A DNA stretch of 64,000 bases from Gammaproteobacteria bacterium (GTDB taxonomy: Bacteria > Pseudomonadota > Gammaproteobacteria > JABHGC01). The position numbers were made by a program, and so were the translations under genes. Positions within the stretch are counted from its first letter, which is position 1. Every line of letters starts with the position of its first letter. Positions 53,745 through 62,535 of this stretch are shown piece by piece. The stretch spans positions 180,597 through 244,596 of the forward strand of contig JALWTS010000015.1 in assembly GCA_027077805.1 (NCBI GenBank). The letters are read 5' to 3'. The notes under the pieces are model-generated. The model had not been told where the DNA came from, did no database searches, and was given only the letters and a program-made list of their open reading frames with translations.

Positions 53745-55046
53745 ATGCACAGTTTAGTGATAGGATTAGGAAAGACAGGTTGGTCTTGTATTAATTTTTT
53801 AATCAAACAAGGTCAATCAGTGCTTGTGGCCGATACTCGTGAACAACCGCCTTATTTCCCGCAATTACAACAACAATATCCTGACATTAGGGTTTATTTG
53901 ACGGAGCTACCCCTAGAATGTCTTGAAATGGTTGATCAAATAGTCGTTAGTCCTGGGGTCAGTTTATGTCATCCTTGGTTGCAATCAGCACTTGAATTAA
54001 ACAAACCCATTGTTGGTGATGTTGAGTTATTTGCTCAATCCATTTCATCTACTCAAAAAGTGATTGCGATCACTGGATCAAATGGTAAGAGTACCGTGAC
54101 GAGTTTAGTCGGTGAGATTTTACAACAAACTGACTTAAAGGTGAAAGTTGGAGGGAATTTAGGTACACCCGTTTTAGATCTCATTGCGACAGATATTGAT
54201 GTTTATGTGCTGGAATTATCAAGTTTTCAGTTAGAAACTACCCATTGTTTAAATCCAATGGTGTCGGTAATTTTAAATTTAAGTCCAGATCATTTAGATC
54301 GTTATCCTGATTTATCAGCGTATCAGCAAGCAAAACAACGTATTTATTATGGTGATGGGGTCATTGTCGCCAATAAACAGCAAGCACTGTTATTAACACA
54401 ATTGCCACAACGCTCTACTATTTATTTTGGCTTAGAACCCCCAGAAGAAGGTGAATGGGGCATTAAATCCGATTATTTAATGTATGGGGTACAACCCATT
54501 TTATCTACGAAACAGTTAAAACTGGCGGGTCAATATAATTTGGAAAATGTATTAGCTGCTTGTGCCTTAGTTACGCCTTTAAATATTCCTTTTACGGCGA
54601 TTCAACAAGGTTTATCTGTATTTACGGGTTTGCCTCATCGTATGCAATGGGTGGCCGAAAAAAATGGGGTAACTTGGTATAATGATTCTAAATCTACGAA
54701 TGTGGGTTCTGCTATTGCTGGCTTGTCAGGGTTTGAACAAAGGATTATTTGGATTGCAGGTGGTCAAGGAAAAGGCATGGATTTTACACCGTTATCGGAA
54801 GTGGTCAGCAAACAAGTGAAAGTCGCCTTATTATTGGGTGAAATGGCAGATACTTTGGCAGAATTATTGGCTAAGGATACCACAGTGATTAAAGTCCGAA
54901 ATATGGAACAAGCGGTTATTACTGCTAATCAATTTTCTGAACAAGGTGATATTGTCTTGTTATCACCCGCCTGTGCCAGTTTTGATCAATATCAAAACTT
55001 TATGCAACGAGGTGAAGATTTTATTAATCAGGTAAAAAAATTATGA
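53745..55046 (+). CDS. murD: UDP-MurNAc-L-alanine:D-glutamate ligase
   Basis: Cytoplasmic Mur ligase that adds D-glutamate. The 433-residue protein has the MurD N-terminal Rossmann part (SLVIGLGKTGWSCINFLI), the ATP loop ITGSNGKSTVTSLVGEI, GGNLGTPVLDLI, VLELSSFQLETTH (carbamoyl-Lys region), NLSPDHLDRY, NDSKSTNVGSAIAGL and LLSPACASFDQYQNFMQRG. All are intact. The gene is separated from mraY by 131 bases, with an inverted repeat covering its ribosome site, and overlaps ftsW by 4 bases (ATGA). Confidence 0.97.
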   Translation: MHSLVIGLGKTGWSCINFLIKQGQSVLVADTREQPPYFPQLQQQYPDIRVYLTELPLECLEMVDQIVVSPGVSLCHPWLQSALELNKPIVGDVELFAQSISSTQKVIAITGSNGKSTVTSLVGEILQQTDLKVKVGGNLGTPVLDLIATDIDVYVLELSSFQLETTHCLNPMVSVILNLSPDHLDRYPDLSAYQQAKQRIYYGDGVIVANKQQALLLTQLPQRSTIYFGLEPPEEGEWGIKSDYLMYGVQPILSTKQLKLAGQYNLENVLAACALVTPLNIPFTAIQQGLSVFTGLPHRMQWVAEKNGVTWYNDSKSTNVGSAIAGLSGFEQRIIWIAGGQGKGMDFTPLSEVVSKQVKVALLLGEMADTLAELLAKDTTVIKVRNMEQAVITANQFSEQGDIVLLSPACASFDQYQNFMQRGEDFINQVKKL

Positions 55047-56185
55047 GTCAAGGTATGAAACAACAATCAATGAAATTGGATTATTTGTTACTAGTAACTG
55101 TATTGTTAGTCTTAAGCATGGGGTTAATTATTATGTCATCCGCATCAATTGATGTTGCAAGCAGTCGGTTTGATCAACCTTGGCATTATTTGTTTCGGCA
55201 AGTCGTTTATATCGGTTTAGGCTTTGCTTGTGCTTGGTTTGCCTGGCATATTCCAGTAGTTTTATGGGAAGCGGCGAGTTGTTATTTATTTTTTGTGGGT
55301 CTGAGTTTGTTGATTTTAGTGTTATTGTTTGGAAATGAGGTGAATGGGAGTGTACGCTGGTTATCCTTAGGTTTGTTTCAGTTGCAAGTATCAGAATTGG
55401 TAAAATTATTTACCATTATTTATGTGGCAGGATATTTAGCACGTCATGCAGAAGAGGTTTGTACGTCTTGTTGGGGCTTTGTAAGACCATTGATTTTATT
55501 GGGGCTTGTTGCCTTTTTATTATTATTAGAGCCTGATTTTGGTACAACCGTGGTATTATTCTTAACCGTAATGGGCATGATGTTTTTAGCAGGGGCAAAA
55601 TTATGGCAATTTATTGTGTTATTATCTTCTGCTGGGGCGGGTTTATTATTTTTGGCTTTGTTGTCTCCTTATCGATTAAAACGTTTGTTAGCTTTTTTAG
55701 ACCCTTGGGAACATTATCAAAATAGTGGCTTTCAATTAGCGCAATCATTGATGGCATTCGGACGAGGCGAATGGTTAGGGGTAGGTTTAGGTGATAGTGT
55801 GCAGAAATTATCCTATTTGCCTGAATCTTATACTGACTTTGTATTTGCCGTATTGGCAGAGGAATTAGGCGTGATTGGTAGTGTATTCGTCATTGCTTTG
55901 TTTTCAGTCATTATTTGGCGAGCATTTGCGATTGGTCATCAAGCCGAAAAATTAGGTGATAGGTTTGCGGCATTTACCGCTTATGGTATTGCTTGTTGGT
56001 TAAGTTTACAGGTATTTATTAATATGGGGGTAAATTTAGGTATATTACCGACTAAGGGTTTGACATTGCCATTGATGAGTTATGGTGGTAGCAGTATGAT
56101 TGTAACTTGTGTGGCGATTGCTTTACTATTGCGTATTTATGCCGAATATAGTGCGTGGAAACCACGACATAGGGAAAAAGAATGA
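55043..56185 (+). CDS. ftsW: Septal peptidoglycan glycosyltransferase FtsW
   Basis: SEDS-family membrane protein that polymerises septal glycan strands from lipid II with FtsI. About ten hydrophobic segments in 380 residues, with GLIIMSSASIDVA, GSVRWLSLGLFQLQVSELVK, LLEPDFGTTVVLF (catalytic Asp region), YRLKRLLAFLDPW, GWLSYLPES-type motif KLSYLPESYTDFVFAVLAEE and NMGVNLGILPTKGLTLPLMS. Four-base overlaps with both murD and murG indicate translational coupling. Its partner ftsI is not in the window. Confidence 0.97.
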   Translation: MSQGMKQQSMKLDYLLLVTVLLVLSMGLIIMSSASIDVASSRFDQPWHYLFRQVVYIGLGFACAWFAWHIPVVLWEAASCYLFFVGLSLLILVLLFGNEVNGSVRWLSLGLFQLQVSELVKLFTIIYVAGYLARHAEEVCTSCWGFVRPLILLGLVAFLLLLEPDFGTTVVLFLTVMGMMFLAGAKLWQFIVLLSSAGAGLLFLALLSPYRLKRLLAFLDPWEHYQNSGFQLAQSLMAFGRGEWLGVGLGDSVQKLSYLPESYTDFVFAVLAEELGVIGSVFVIALFSVIIWRAFAIGHQAEKLGDRFAAFTAYGIACWLSLQVFINMGVNLGILPTKGLTLPLMSYGGSSMIVTCVAIALLLRIYAEYSAWKPRHREKE

Positions 56186-57267
56186 AACCCAAAATTTTGA
56201 TTATGGCAGGTGGCACGGGTGGTCATATTTTTCCCGCATTAGCGGTGGCTGATTATTTAACAGCGGAACAATGGGAGGTGGTTTGGTTGGGGACACCGAA
56301 TAGCATGGAAGCCAAAATTATTCCCAATGCTGGTTATGCCATGGAATGGGTAACAATACGAGGTGTTCGTGGTAAGGGTTGTTTAGCTTGGGTGGGGTTA
56401 CCGATGAAATTCGCAAAAGCTGTTTATCAAGTGATTGGCATTTTGCATCGGCATCAACCCAATATTGTACTGGGTATGGGGGGGTTTGTCAGTGCCCCAG
56501 GGGGAATGGCAAGTTGGTTATTAAATATTCCGTTATTAATTCATGAGCAAAATGCCATTAGTGGTTTAAGCAATCGATTATTAAGTCATTTCGCAACGTG
56601 TACTTTAACTGCTTTTCCGCAAAGTTTTAAGCCTCAAGCAAGGGTAAGCGTATTGGGTAATCCTGTGCGAGCCACATTATTAGATTGGGATTCTCCCAAA
56701 CAAAGAGGTTTGGCAAGACGAGAGCGTTTACATGTTTTGGTCATGGGGGGGAGCTTAGGGGCATTGGTGTTTAATCATACCTTACCTAAAGTATTTCAAC
56801 AATTAGCTCAACAAGGTTTTAAGTTAGATATTTGGCATCAAACCGGCGAAAAACATTTTGAGATTGCAAAACAATGTTATCAAGATTGTGATTTAAAGGT
56901 GAATTTAGTGGCATTTATGACGGATATGGCAGTCGCTTATGCTTGGGCGGATATGATTATTTGTCGAGCGGGTGCTTTAACCATTGCTGAAATTGCCAAT
57001 ATTGGTTTAGCTGCCATTTTGGTGCCATATCCTTATGCAGTGGATGATCATCAAACGGCAAATGCCAAATTTTTAACGGAACAAGGGGCAGGTATTTTAT
57101 TACCACAAACTGAATTTAAAGTAGAAACGGTCTTGAAAATTTTGAGTGATTTATGTGCGAAACCTGAAACAATTGTGGCAATGGCGGAAAAAGCATACAC
57201 GTTGGCACAACCACAGGCAACTAAGAATATCGTGAAATATTGTGAAGATTATAGGATCAAACATTAA
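56182..57267 (+). CDS. murG: Lipid I beta-1,4-GlcNAc transferase
   Basis: Peripheral membrane GT-B glycosyltransferase that makes lipid II. The 361-residue protein has the N-terminal AGGTGGHIFPALAVAD, GVRGKG, GMGGFVSAPGGMASWLL, IHEQNAISGLSN, GNPVRA, MGGSLGALVFN, WHQTGEKHFE and the donor-site FMTDMAVAYAWADMIICRAG. Two seven-base G runs in the gene (GMGGF and GGSLG regions) preserve the frame. It overlaps ftsW by 4 bases; murC follows 34 bases later. Confidence 0.97.
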   Translation: MKPKILIMAGGTGGHIFPALAVADYLTAEQWEVVWLGTPNSMEAKIIPNAGYAMEWVTIRGVRGKGCLAWVGLPMKFAKAVYQVIGILHRHQPNIVLGMGGFVSAPGGMASWLLNIPLLIHEQNAISGLSNRLLSHFATCTLTAFPQSFKPQARVSVLGNPVRATLLDWDSPKQRGLARRERLHVLVMGGSLGALVFNHTLPKVFQQLAQQGFKLDIWHQTGEKHFEIAKQCYQDCDLKVNLVAFMTDMAVAYAWADMIICRAGALTIAEIANIGLAAILVPYPYAVDDHQTANAKFLTEQGAGILLPQTEFKVETVLKILSDLCAKPETIVAMAEKAYTLAQPQATKNIVKYCEDYRIKH

Positions 57268-57301
57268 AATTTTGTTGCCATGCTTTTAAGGATAGATAAC
57301 A

Positions 57302-58714
57302 GTGATTGATTTAAGCAAAAAAATGGGACGTATTCATACGATTCATATGATTGGTATTGGTGGGGTGGGTATGAGTGGGATTGCGGAAGTGTTGCTTAAT
57401 CTTGGTTATCAAGTCAATGGTTCTGATTTGAAACAAAATTCTGCCATTCACCGCTTGCAACAACTAGGTGCGAATATAAAAATTGGTCATCAAGCAGAAT
57501 GGGTGATGGGGAGTGATGTGGTTGTCATTTCTAGTGCCGTTAAAGAAGAGAATCCTGAACTAATCATGGCAAGAAAGCAACGCATTGCGGTGATTCCTAG
57601 GGCGGAAATGTTAGCAGAATTGATGCGGTTTCGTTATGGGATTGCTGTCGCAGGTACGCATGGCAAAACCACGACTACCAGTTTGATTACTGACATTTTA
57701 GTGCAAGCGGAATTAGATCCAACTTATGTCATTGGTGGGCGTTTGAATAGCAGTGGTGCTCATGCTCGTCTAGGTGATAGTCAATATCTTGTTGCGGAAG
57801 CCGATGAAAGTGATGCGTCATTTTTATATTTACAACCTATGTTAGCGGTGGTAACGAATTTAGATATGGATCATATGGCAACTTACCAAGGGAGTTTTCA
57901 ACAATTACAAACGACTTTTTTGGAATTTTTGCATCATTTACCGTTTTATGGTTTAGCTGTGATTTGTTGGGAAGATTTAAATCTGCGTAAGTTGTTACCG
58001 CAAATTTCTAAGCCTGTATTAACTTATGGTTTTTCTAAACAAGCGGATATTTATGCGACTAATATTAAACAAGTCGCACAACAAACTCAGTTTGAAGTTT
58101 ATGGTCGAGGTTTCGATGGTTTAGTGATACAACTGAATTTACCTGGGCAACATAATGTATTAAATGCCTTAGCCAGTATTGCGATTGCAACTGAATTGGA
58201 AGTGAGTCCAACGGCAATTGCCAAAGGTTTAGCGAAATTCGCAGGGATTGGTCGGCGGTTTCAATGTTATTCACAGCCAAATTTCGCCGCTAAAAATGTA
58301 TTGTTAATTGATGATTATGCGCATCATCCGAGTGAAATTGCAGCAACGTTACAGGCAGTAAACGCAGGTTGGCGAGAACGACGTTTAATCGTCGTATTTC
58401 AGCCACATCGTTATAGTCGTACTTATGATTTATTAGATGATTTTGCCCAAGTATTAGCAAGGATTCCATTGTTATTAGTTTGTGATGTTTATGCCGCAGG
58501 TGAGGCTGTCATTGATGGTGCGGATGGGCGTGCATTATGTCGAACCATTCGAGTAAGAGGTCAAACCGAACCTATTTTTGTTCCAGACTTACAGGAATTA
58601 ACCGCAATTTTAAATCGCTTAGTTAAAGATAATGATGTGATATTAATGTTGGGAGCAGGCAATATTGGTCAAATCGCTAAACAATTAGGAGTGAGTGATG
58701 GCACTGCGGGGTAA
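57302..58714 (+). CDS. murC: UDP-MurNAc:L-alanine ligase
   Basis: First Mur ligase, adding L-alanine to UDP-MurNAc. 470 residues from a GTG start, with aagga about 9 bases upstream; an ATG at 57323 is a less likely alternative because it would trim the usual N-terminus. Motifs: IHMIGIGGVGMSGIAEVL, AVAGTHGKTTTTSLI (ATP loop), VAEADESDASFL, TNLDMDHMATY, DDYAHHPSEIAATL and FQPHRYSRTYDL. Nothing is missing. It overlaps murB by 17 bases. Confidence 0.97.
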   Translation: MIDLSKKMGRIHTIHMIGIGGVGMSGIAEVLLNLGYQVNGSDLKQNSAIHRLQQLGANIKIGHQAEWVMGSDVVVISSAVKEENPELIMARKQRIAVIPRAEMLAELMRFRYGIAVAGTHGKTTTTSLITDILVQAELDPTYVIGGRLNSSGAHARLGDSQYLVAEADESDASFLYLQPMLAVVTNLDMDHMATYQGSFQQLQTTFLEFLHHLPFYGLAVICWEDLNLRKLLPQISKPVLTYGFSKQADIYATNIKQVAQQTQFEVYGRGFDGLVIQLNLPGQHNVLNALASIAIATELEVSPTAIAKGLAKFAGIGRRFQCYSQPNFAAKNVLLIDDYAHHPSEIAATLQAVNAGWRERRLIVVFQPHRYSRTYDLLDDFAQVLARIPLLLVCDVYAAGEAVIDGADGRALCRTIRVRGQTEPIFVPDLQELTAILNRLVKDNDVILMLGAGNIGQIAKQLGVSDGTAG

Positions 58715-59582
58715 TATTTATTATCAGCACTCCTTAGCAAAACATACGAGTTGGCGAGTAGGTGGTTTCGCCAAATGTTTTTATCAACCTGCCGATCGTT
58801 TTGATTTGATTGATTTTTTGCAACAATTACCTAAAGATGAGGTAATTATTTGCTTAGGCTTGGGCAGTAATTTATTAATTAGGGATGGCGGACTTGATGC
58901 CACTGTCATTGCCAGTTTTTCTGGCTTATCAGCCTTAAAGCCATTGGCTCATCACCAACTATCGGTTGAAGCTGGCGTGCCTTGTGCCAAAGTGGCCAAA
59001 CAATGTGCTCGTTGGGGTTTCGGTGGCATGGAGTTCTTAGCAGGTATTCCTGGCACCATTGGAGGGGCTTTAGCTATGAATGCAGGTGCCTTTGGTAGCG
59101 AGACTTGGGATTGGGTGATTGAGGTTGAAACCATTAATCGTCATGCTCAAATTCAAGTAAAAACTCCGCAAGATTTTAGGATTGCTTATCGTTCCGTCAC
59201 AGGATTGAAGGATGAATGGTTTTTATCCGCACGACTACAATTAAAGCCTGTTGATAGTGATGTATCACAACAAAAAATTCAAACATTGTTGCAACAACGT
59301 AGTTTATCACAACCCACCCAGTGGCCAAATGGTGGTTCTGTTTTTCGTAATCCCAAAGGTGATTATGCCGCTCGTTTAATTGAAACCGCAGGTTTAAAGG
59401 GTAAAAAGATTGGTGGGGCTTGTGTGTCTGAAAAACATGCCAATTTCATTATTAACCAAGATCATGCGAATGCTTGGGATATTGAACAGTTGATTTTATT
59501 CGTACAACAACAGGTTAAGCAGTGTCATGGGGTTGCCTTGATTCCTGAAGTTCATATTATCGGTGAATTCGCCCAAAGTTAA
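58698..59582 (+). CDS. murB: UDP-N-acetylenolpyruvoylglucosamine reductase
   Basis: FAD enzyme that reduces UDP-GlcNAc-enolpyruvate to UDP-MurNAc. The 294-residue protein is of the shorter type: NTSWRVGG-like start (KHTSWRVGGFAKCFYQP), LGLGSNLLIRDGG, GMEFLAGIPGTIGGALAMNA, AYRSVTGL, PNGGSVFRNPKGDYAARLI (catalytic Ser) and ALIPEVHIIG (catalytic Glu). The ATG at 58698 follows aggag; a GTG immediately before is equally in frame. It starts inside murC and ends 13 bases before the ddl start. Confidence 0.95.
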   Translation: MALRGNIYYQHSLAKHTSWRVGGFAKCFYQPADRFDLIDFLQQLPKDEVIICLGLGSNLLIRDGGLDATVIASFSGLSALKPLAHHQLSVEAGVPCAKVAKQCARWGFGGMEFLAGIPGTIGGALAMNAGAFGSETWDWVIEVETINRHAQIQVKTPQDFRIAYRSVTGLKDEWFLSARLQLKPVDSDVSQQKIQTLLQQRSLSQPTQWPNGGSVFRNPKGDYAARLIETAGLKGKKIGGACVSEKHANFIINQDHANAWDIEQLILFVQQQVKQCHGVALIPEVHIIGEFAQS

Positions 59583-59583
59583 C

Positions 59584-59598
59584 AAGGAGAAGATATTG
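59584..59598 (+). promoter_or_regulatory. Ribosome site that fixes a TTG start for ddl
   Basis: A consensus aaggag (59584-59589) lies 6 bases before TTG 59596-59598. The alternative GTG at 59563 lies inside murB with no ribosome site, so the TTG is the most likely start of ddl. Confidence 0.75.
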
Positions 59599-60507
59599 GG
59601 TCAGCAAAATTTTGGACAAGTAGTGGTATTAATGGGTGGGACTTCTGCAGAACGTGAGGTTTCATTAAAAAGTGGTCAAGCTGTGTATCAAGCATTAATC
59701 AAACAAGGTATTAATGCAGTAGCCTTGGTGCTTGGTGAGAATGTCATTGAACCATTGATGGCAAATTCCTATGATCGGGCGTTTATTGTTTTGCATGGTC
59801 GTGGTGGTGAAGATGGGGTGATGCAGGCGATTTTACGGCAATTAAACATTCCTTATACTGGCAGTGGTATTTTGGGCAGTGCTTTAGCCATGAATAAGCT
59901 ACAAAGTAAAAGATTATGGCAAGGGGTTGGTTTAGCAACGCCCGCGTATTATGAGCTAAACCAAGGTTTTGATCCGCAGGCGGTGGTCGCAAAATGCGGT
60001 TTACCGCTCATTGTAAAACCTGCCGAAGAAGGTTCTAGCATTGGTATGAGTAAGGTTGAAGCAGTGGAACAATTAATCCCTGCTTGGGAATTCGCCAGAC
60101 AATATGACCGTTGTGTTTTAGCAGAACAATGGATTGTTGGTAAGGAAATCACTGCAAGTATTGTTGCAGGGCAATCACTTCCTTTAATTTGGATTGAAAC
60201 CCCTAGAATTTTTTATGACTATACGGCAAAATATCATGAAAATACCACGAAATATCATTGTCCTTGTGGTTTAAATAGGGATCAGGAACAAGCGTTACAA
60301 CAACTGGCAACGCAAGCATTTAATGCGTTAGGGCTTCATGGTTGGGGACGGGTGGATATGATGTTAGACTCACAACAACAGCCGTGGTTAATTGAAGTGA
60401 ATACCATTCCTGGTATGACAGATCATAGTTTAGTTCCTATGGCCGCTAAAGCCTATGGTTGGGATTTTGAAACTTTAGTATTAAAAATTTTGCAGACATC
60501 ATTATGA
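59596..60507 (+). CDS. ddl: D-alanine:D-alanine ligase
   Basis: ATP-grasp enzyme that makes D-Ala-D-Ala, the substrate of MurF. 303 residues from a TTG start. Motifs: VVVLMGGTSAEREVSLKSGQ, AFIVLHGRGGEDGVMQA, YTGSGILGSALAMNK, LPLIVKPAEEGSSIGMSKVE, DYTAKYHENTTKYHCP and RVDMMLDSQQQPWLIEVNTI, PGMTDHSLVP. All are DdlB-type, the form found in division clusters. It overlaps ftsQ by 4 bases (ATGA). murF, which uses its product, is far away at 15962. Confidence 0.96.
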   Translation: MGQQNFGQVVVLMGGTSAEREVSLKSGQAVYQALIKQGINAVALVLGENVIEPLMANSYDRAFIVLHGRGGEDGVMQAILRQLNIPYTGSGILGSALAMNKLQSKRLWQGVGLATPAYYELNQGFDPQAVVAKCGLPLIVKPAEEGSSIGMSKVEAVEQLIPAWEFARQYDRCVLAEQWIVGKEITASIVAGQSLPLIWIETPRIFYDYTAKYHENTTKYHCPCGLNRDQEQALQQLATQAFNALGLHGWGRVDMMLDSQQQPWLIEVNTIPGMTDHSLVPMAAKAYGWDFETLVLKILQTSL

Positions 60508-61175
60508 CGCGATTCTCTGTGGTTTTAAGTTTGTCGATAGTGGGCTTAGTGATTGCTATGGTGATGGCCATGCCTAAACTTGGTTTGAAGGTCGATAGCG
60601 TCAATGTTGGCGATAAGTTGCGTTATTTACAAGCGGAACAGGTTAAAACGGCATTACGAGATCATGTGAGTCAAAACTTTTTTCAGTTGAACAGTAAAGT
60701 GATTTACCAAACTTTAAAAAAATTACCTTGGGTAGATAAAGTAAGCGTTGATTTACAGTGGCTTAATCAAGTAAATATTCACATTGTCGAGCAAACACCC
60801 GTCGCATTTTGGGGGCAAAATGCCTTGTTAAATCAAAGAGGCGAATTATTTTATCCAACTTATTTGCCAGATAATTTACCAAAATTACCTATGTTAGTCG
60901 CAACAGATGATCTAGTATTAAAAGTATTGCATAATTATCGGCAATTACAGCATTTATTTACAAGGGTTAATGAGCAAATTGAACAATTATCTTGGGATAA
61001 ACAACAATCCATTACTATCACCTTGGAAAGTGGTAAAATCATTCGTTTAGGTCAAGTCGAACAATTTGCCCAATGTCAGCGATTGATAAAAATATGGTCG
61101 AAATTACAACAACAACAACAATTAAAAACGGTCGATTTACGTTATGAGCATGGTTTTGCCGTAATGTGGCAATAA
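60504..61175 (+). CDS. ftsQ: Cell division protein FtsQ
   Basis: Bitopic divisome protein linking early and late division proteins. 223 residues: short cytoplasmic start, membrane helix (about 5-25, VVLSLSIVGLVIAMVMAM), a POTRA domain (VDSVNVGDKLRYLQAEQVKT to LPWVDKVSVDLQWLNQVNIH) with the VEQTPVAFWGQNALLNQRGE segment, and an FtsQ domain ending VDLRYEHGFAVMW. The short cytoplasmic tail and all sub-domains fit. It follows ddl by overlap and lies 47 bases before ftsA. Confidence 0.93.
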   Translation: MTRFSVVLSLSIVGLVIAMVMAMPKLGLKVDSVNVGDKLRYLQAEQVKTALRDHVSQNFFQLNSKVIYQTLKKLPWVDKVSVDLQWLNQVNIHIVEQTPVAFWGQNALLNQRGELFYPTYLPDNLPKLPMLVATDDLVLKVLHNYRQLQHLFTRVNEQIEQLSWDKQQSITITLESGKIIRLGQVEQFAQCQRLIKIWSKLQQQQQLKTVDLRYEHGFAVMWQ

Positions 61176-61222
61176 GGGGGGGATAGTTTGAATCAAAGGT
61201 TTATTAGAGGTAAAGCAAAAGC

Positions 61223-62428
61223 ATGAGTAAAGAAAAAAATTTTATTGTTGGATTAGATATTGGAACCTCAAAATCGGTTGTGTTAGCAGGGATAGTAGAG
61301 GATGATGGGCAAATCAATATTCTTGGCATTGGGGTTGCGGCATCTTCTGGTTTAAGAAAAGGTGTGATTGTCAGTATTGATAATACTGTTGATTCCATTC
61401 AAAAAGCCGTGGATCAGGTTCAAGATATGGTTGAGTATGATATTGATTCAGTCTATGCCAGTATTTCGGGTGGGCATATTCATAGTTTTAATTCTAGTGG
61501 TGTTACTGCCATTAAAAACAATCAAGTAACTGCCTCTGATGTGAAACAAGCAATGGATGCGGCTAGAGCCGTTTCTATTCCAGCGGACAAACAAGTATTA
61601 CACGTATTAGCCCAAGATTTTATTATTGATGGTCAAGCGGGGATTCATGATCCAACGGGTATGGCAGGGGTGCGTTTAGAAGTGAATGCCCATATTGTAA
61701 CGGGCTTGTCAAGTGCTTATCAAAACATACAAAATTCGGTAGAACATTGTCATTTAAATCTTGAAGATACCGTATTACAATCACTGGCCTCAAGTGTGGC
61801 AGTGTTGACGGAAGATGAACGCAGACAAGGGGTCTGTTTAGTTGACATTGGGAGTGGGACTTCTGATATTGCCATTTTTTCGGATGGTTCTATTCAACAT
61901 ACTGCTGTCATCCCTATTGCTGGTGATCAAGTGAGTGGCGATATTGCTTATTTTTTACGAGTCCCGTCGTCAGAGGCTGAGGCCATTAAAATGCGATATG
62001 CTTGTGCATTAACGGATTTAGTTTCTAATGACGAATATTTTGAAGTTCCTGGGGGAGGCGAACGTCCTTCTAAACGAGTGGCAAGACGTTCACTGGTTGA
62101 GGTAGTGGAAGCACGTTATGAAGAATTATTGGAACTGATCTATAATGAATTACAGCGAACAGGATTGGTGACGAAAATGGTATCAGGCATTGTTTTAACT
62201 GGCGGTAGTGCTAAGATTGAAGGCATGGTAGATTTAGCGGAAAAAGTTTTTGATATGCCCGTACGTTTAGGGATGCCATTGCATGTGAAAGGTTTAAAGT
62301 CGGTGGTAGAAAATCCAAGTTATGCCACAGTCGTAGGTTTGTTAATGACAGCACATGAACATCAAAATAATTTACAGAACCTAACAACTTGGAAAGATAC
62401 TTGGCATAAATTGAGAAATTGGTTGTAA
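61223..62428 (+). CDS. ftsA: Cell division protein FtsA
   Basis: Actin-like protein that anchors FtsZ to the membrane. 401 residues with the ATPase motifs NFIVGLDIGTSKSVVLAG (phosphate 1), CLVDIGSGTSDIAIF (phosphate 2), GIVLTGGSAKIEGM (adenosine), and the C-terminal amphipathic membrane helix WKDTWHKLRNWL. The SHS2 domain (VYASISGGHIHSFNSSGV) is present. Start at ATG 61223, with agaggtaaa upstream. It precedes ftsZ by 107 bases. Confidence 0.97.
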   Translation: MSKEKNFIVGLDIGTSKSVVLAGIVEDDGQINILGIGVAASSGLRKGVIVSIDNTVDSIQKAVDQVQDMVEYDIDSVYASISGGHIHSFNSSGVTAIKNNQVTASDVKQAMDAARAVSIPADKQVLHVLAQDFIIDGQAGIHDPTGMAGVRLEVNAHIVTGLSSAYQNIQNSVEHCHLNLEDTVLQSLASSVAVLTEDERRQGVCLVDIGSGTSDIAIFSDGSIQHTAVIPIAGDQVSGDIAYFLRVPSSEAEAIKMRYACALTDLVSNDEYFEVPGGGERPSKRVARRSLVEVVEARYEELLELIYNELQRTGLVTKMVSGIVLTGGSAKIEGMVDLAEKVFDMPVRLGMPLHVKGLKSVVENPSYATVVGLLMTAHEHQNNLQNLTTWKDTWHKLRNWL

Positions 62429-62535
62429 AAATGTACAGAGAGGGGGCTGAATGACTTGGAATAAATACTAAAGTTTGTTTTAATAGTTATTTTTTCATGG
62501 TGGAATACCATAATAAATCCAGAGGAGTGTTTTTA

